NCBI GenBank assembly: GCA_041299015.1
Contig: JBFYWB010000084.1
Location: forward strand, 22,290 to 86,289
Length of the DNA stretch: 64,000 bases
DNA from: JARFQH01 sp041299015
Lineage (GTDB): Bacteria > Desulfobacterota > Desulfobacteria > Desulfobacterales > SG8-13
Reading direction: 5' to 3'
Within the stretch, counting starts at the first letter, position 1. Each line of letters opens with the position of its first letter. Under the pieces are notes generated by a model. It saw nothing but the letters and a program-made list of their open reading frames with translations. It was not told the origin of the DNA and ran no database searches. The position numbers and the translations under genes are program-made. Shown here piece after piece: positions 62,370 through 64,000 of the stretch.

Positions 62370-62864
62370 ATGGCTTCAAATTTGGAACACGATGTCAGGC
62401 AGGCTAAAAAGGGGCACAAGCAGGCCCTCGAGACGGTCGTGGGAAACATTCAGGAACGAATTTACGGGCTGTCGCTGCGGATGCTGGGTAACGCCGAAGA
62501 TGCCGAAGACGAGACCCAGGAGATCTTAATCAAGGTGATCACGCATTTAAGCGACTTTCGTGAAGAGAGCGCTTTCAGCTCCTGGGTGTACCGCGTGGCC
62601 TGCAATCATCTTCTGACGACACGAAAACAAAGAAACGAGCGCGAGGGAATAACCTTCGACTTTCTGGAAGAAATGATTTCGGCCGATGCCGACATGACAT
62701 ATCCCTTGACCATTTCAGGCCCGGAACGGGACCTTCTGGCCGAGGAAGCCAGGCTTAACTGTATTCAGACCGTATTGGCCTGTTTGGATAAAAAAGACTC
62801 GAATGACCTATGTTCCGCTGACATTGCCTTTCGCAATGACCTGTTCTCTAAGCAATTGCAATGA
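62370..62864 (+). pseudogene. ECF sigma factor truncated before region 4
   Basis: A 164-residue frame with a good sigma region 2 (ALETVVGNIQERIYGLSLRMLGNAEDAED and SAFSSWVYRVACNHLL in outline). After CIQTVLACLDKKD, where relatives continue with a full region 4, the frame reads 24 unrelated residues to a stop. The -35-binding helix-turn-helix is therefore missing. Break-off is near 62797. It could be a decayed gene after a deletion or insertion, and it is unlikely to work as a sigma factor. Confidence 0.65.
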
Positions 62865-62946
62865 TGCATTAGCAGTGGGTGGGCTCATTTTCAGATTAAC
62901 CTTCCGATTTAGGTGTGCCGGAAACGAAACCGGCTGTTCTTCAATT

Positions 62947-64000
62947 TCACTGATTAAAATGAACACACTTCAATGGGTGTTCTGCGATATGCAAAAGGCA
63001 TTTGTTGCATGAGATACAACGGGCCTTATTATCACCGCCGGGTTTGAAAATTTTATAGGGGAAGTCCGGTTCACTGATAATCGGCCGGCAAACGCCCACC
63101 ATGTCGGCCCCGCTTGCCAGTGTCTCCTCTATGGCCCTTTGCGACCTGAGCCCCCCGGTAACGGCCAGAGGTTTATCGCCAATTGCCTCCCGAAAGGGCT
63201 TTATGGCATGGCTGAAATACGCCTCCCGTATTCCTGCCGATCTCTTCAACTGGCGTCTAAGCTTAATCTGCTCTCTTATTCCTCCGCTCACTTCGATCAG
63301 GTCAACCCCTTCTTCTACTAGGGCATTCGCTACCCGGGCATGCTCGCCTAAATCGCGAGAACTATCAGCGTAGTCCGAGCAATTCATCTTCCACAACAGC
63401 GGCATATCTGCTTTGATTTCGGACCTTATGGCACGGCACACCTCAATGGCAAACCTCATCCGCCTGGCGGGTGTTCCGCCCCATTGATCGGTACGCCGGT
63501 TAATGACGGGGGATAAAAACTGACTGATAAGATACCCGTGGGCGCCATGAACAGCCACCGCATCGAAACCAGCCCCGGCAGCCCGCCCGGCCGCCTTGCC
63601 GAAAGCTGTTATGACGACATCTATCTCGGATGTTGGAGCGGTGTTGATGTCGAAACTATCCGCCGCCTCCCCATAAGAATAGCCAAAGCCCGCCGTGCCG
63701 CCGTGGTGAAGCTGAATGGCACACTTTCCATGACCGTTTTCATGAATGGCGGCCGGAATCCTGTTCAGGGAACTGATGACGTCATCGCTCCAGAGGGCCA
63801 ACTGGTGACGCCACACCCTGCCTCGAGGTTCGACGGCCGACGCACCGATAACGATGAGTCCTGCGCCGCCCTTTGCCACGGCGCTGTAAAGCCGTACGAA
63901 TTCATCGGTTACAAATCCATTATCGTCGGCCATGTTCTCCATGGTTGCGGATCGCAAAATCCGATTGGAGAGCATCAGTTGGTTAACGGTGATTGGTTCG
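62947..64000 (-). CDS. Old yellow enzyme family NADH:flavin oxidoreductase (5' partial)
   Basis: The frame remains open to the window end (EPITVNQLMLSNRILRSATME), so the start lies beyond 64000; the family N-terminus is nearly complete. FMN-barrel motifs are AIQLHHGG, FDAVAVHGAHGYLISQFLSPVINRRTD in outline, and LAVTGGL and GADMVGVCRP. At the C-terminus CISCNKC and a later Cys may ligate an Fe-S cluster, as in 2,4-dienoyl-CoA reductase-like members. The C-terminal FAD/NAD domains of those enzymes are missing, so it is a single-domain type. The substrate is unknown. Confidence 0.88.
   Translation of the reverse strand, partial: EPITVNQLMLSNRILRSATMENMADDNGFVTDEFVRLYSAVAKGGAGLIVIGASAVEPRGRVWRHQLALWSDDVISSLNRIPAAIHENGHGKCAIQLHHGGTAGFGYSYGEAADSFDINTAPTSEIDVVITAFGKAAGRAAGAGFDAVAVHGAHGYLISQFLSPVINRRTDQWGGTPARRMRFAIEVCRAIRSEIKADMPLLWKMNCSDYADSSRDLGEHARVANALVEEGVDLIEVSGGIREQIKLRRQLKRSAGIREAYFSHAIKPFREAIGDKPLAVTGGLRSQRAIEETLASGADMVGVCRPIISEPDFPYKIFKPGGDNKARCISCNKCLLHIAEHPLKCVHFNQ

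Noticed and set aside
62803..63012. Plus-strand 69-codon frame after the truncated sigma gene
   Set aside because: Half of it is antisense to the old yellow enzyme gene, and it has no ribosome binding site or family.
1..64000. CRISPR arrays, tRNA/rRNA genes, intact insertion sequences, alternative nitrogenase
   Set aside because: No regularly spaced repeats, no cloverleaf or rRNA-like sequence, no transposase, and no anfG/vnfG-like small subunit gene were found on reading both strands.

Overview
The window reads as a chromosomal segment of an anaerobic, Gram-negative, GC-rich bacterium, most probably a sulfate reducer-like deltaproteobacterium (Desulfobacterota, Desulfobacterales-like). The case rests on the nif cluster: nifH is followed by two PII-type genes (nifI1, nifI2) before nifD, as in strict anaerobes and methanogens; NifD carries the extra block of residues seen in clostridial/sulfate-reducer enzymes; NifK is short; and the operon is controlled by NifA and sigma-54. 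Lipoprotein and signal-peptide genes, MlaC, AsmA and OppABCDF-type genes point to an outer membrane. No tRNA, rRNA, CRISPR array or intact mobile element was seen.

Layout. 1-4200: an aspartate/glutamate racemase (cut by the window edge), a small zinc-ribbon protein with a tandem universal stress protein, Fe/Mn superoxide dismutase and a sugar nucleotidyltransferase. 4200-16020: the nitrogen fixation island, nifA then nifH-nifI1-nifI2-nifD-nifK-nifE-nifN-nifB, a thioredoxin-like [2Fe-2S] ferredoxin and a frameshifted small ORF. Good -24/-12 promoters precede both nifA and nifH. NifH/D/K form the enzyme, NifB and NifE/N make FeMo-cofactor, and NifI1/I2 probably give post-translational ammonium switch-off. 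nifV, nifU, nifS and a separate nifX are absent here and must lie elsewhere if the system is functional. 16020-19000: a helical small protein, a LOG-family nucleotide hydrolase and a lipoprotein. 19090-26080: a peptide ABC uptake operon (M20 peptidase, dppA-B-C-D-F order) with two strong intercistronic hairpins.

26200-36970: mixed housekeeping and envelope genes: ankyrin and PilZ proteins, a class IV aminotransferase, AsmA, a histone-H1-like winged-helix protein, an orphan MlaC, a class V aminotransferase, an HD hydrolase, a periplasmic cyclophilin, and an unusual 695-residue DHH-like/CPBP fusion. 36970-42120: a complete YbhGFSR-type export system. 42540-44800: an ECF sigma/anti-sigma pair with two small envelope proteins. 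44930-47475: MsrAB, a cupin, a decayed GNAT gene and a flavin reductase. 47550-54650: a PAS-GGDEF cyclase, a conserved unknown protein, an RsmG-TrmH fusion, an RluA-type pseudouridine synthase and EttA, i.e. a ribosome-maintenance cluster. 54870-64000: a GGCT-like protein, a flavoredoxin, a split ADP-forming acyl-CoA synthetase, a receiver-like protein lacking its phospho-acceptor, a NodU/CmcH carbamoyltransferase, SerA, a truncated ECF sigma gene and an old-yellow-enzyme reductase running off the end.

The most unusual items are the DHH-CPBP fusion, the RsmG-TrmH fusion, the sigma-54 promoter almost abutting nifA, the direct repeat upstream of it, the one-base frameshift in the last small ORF of the nif run, and the palindrome at the dppB/dppC junction. 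No clearly new multi-gene system was found. All functions are family-level readings from sequence; nothing was confirmed by database search.
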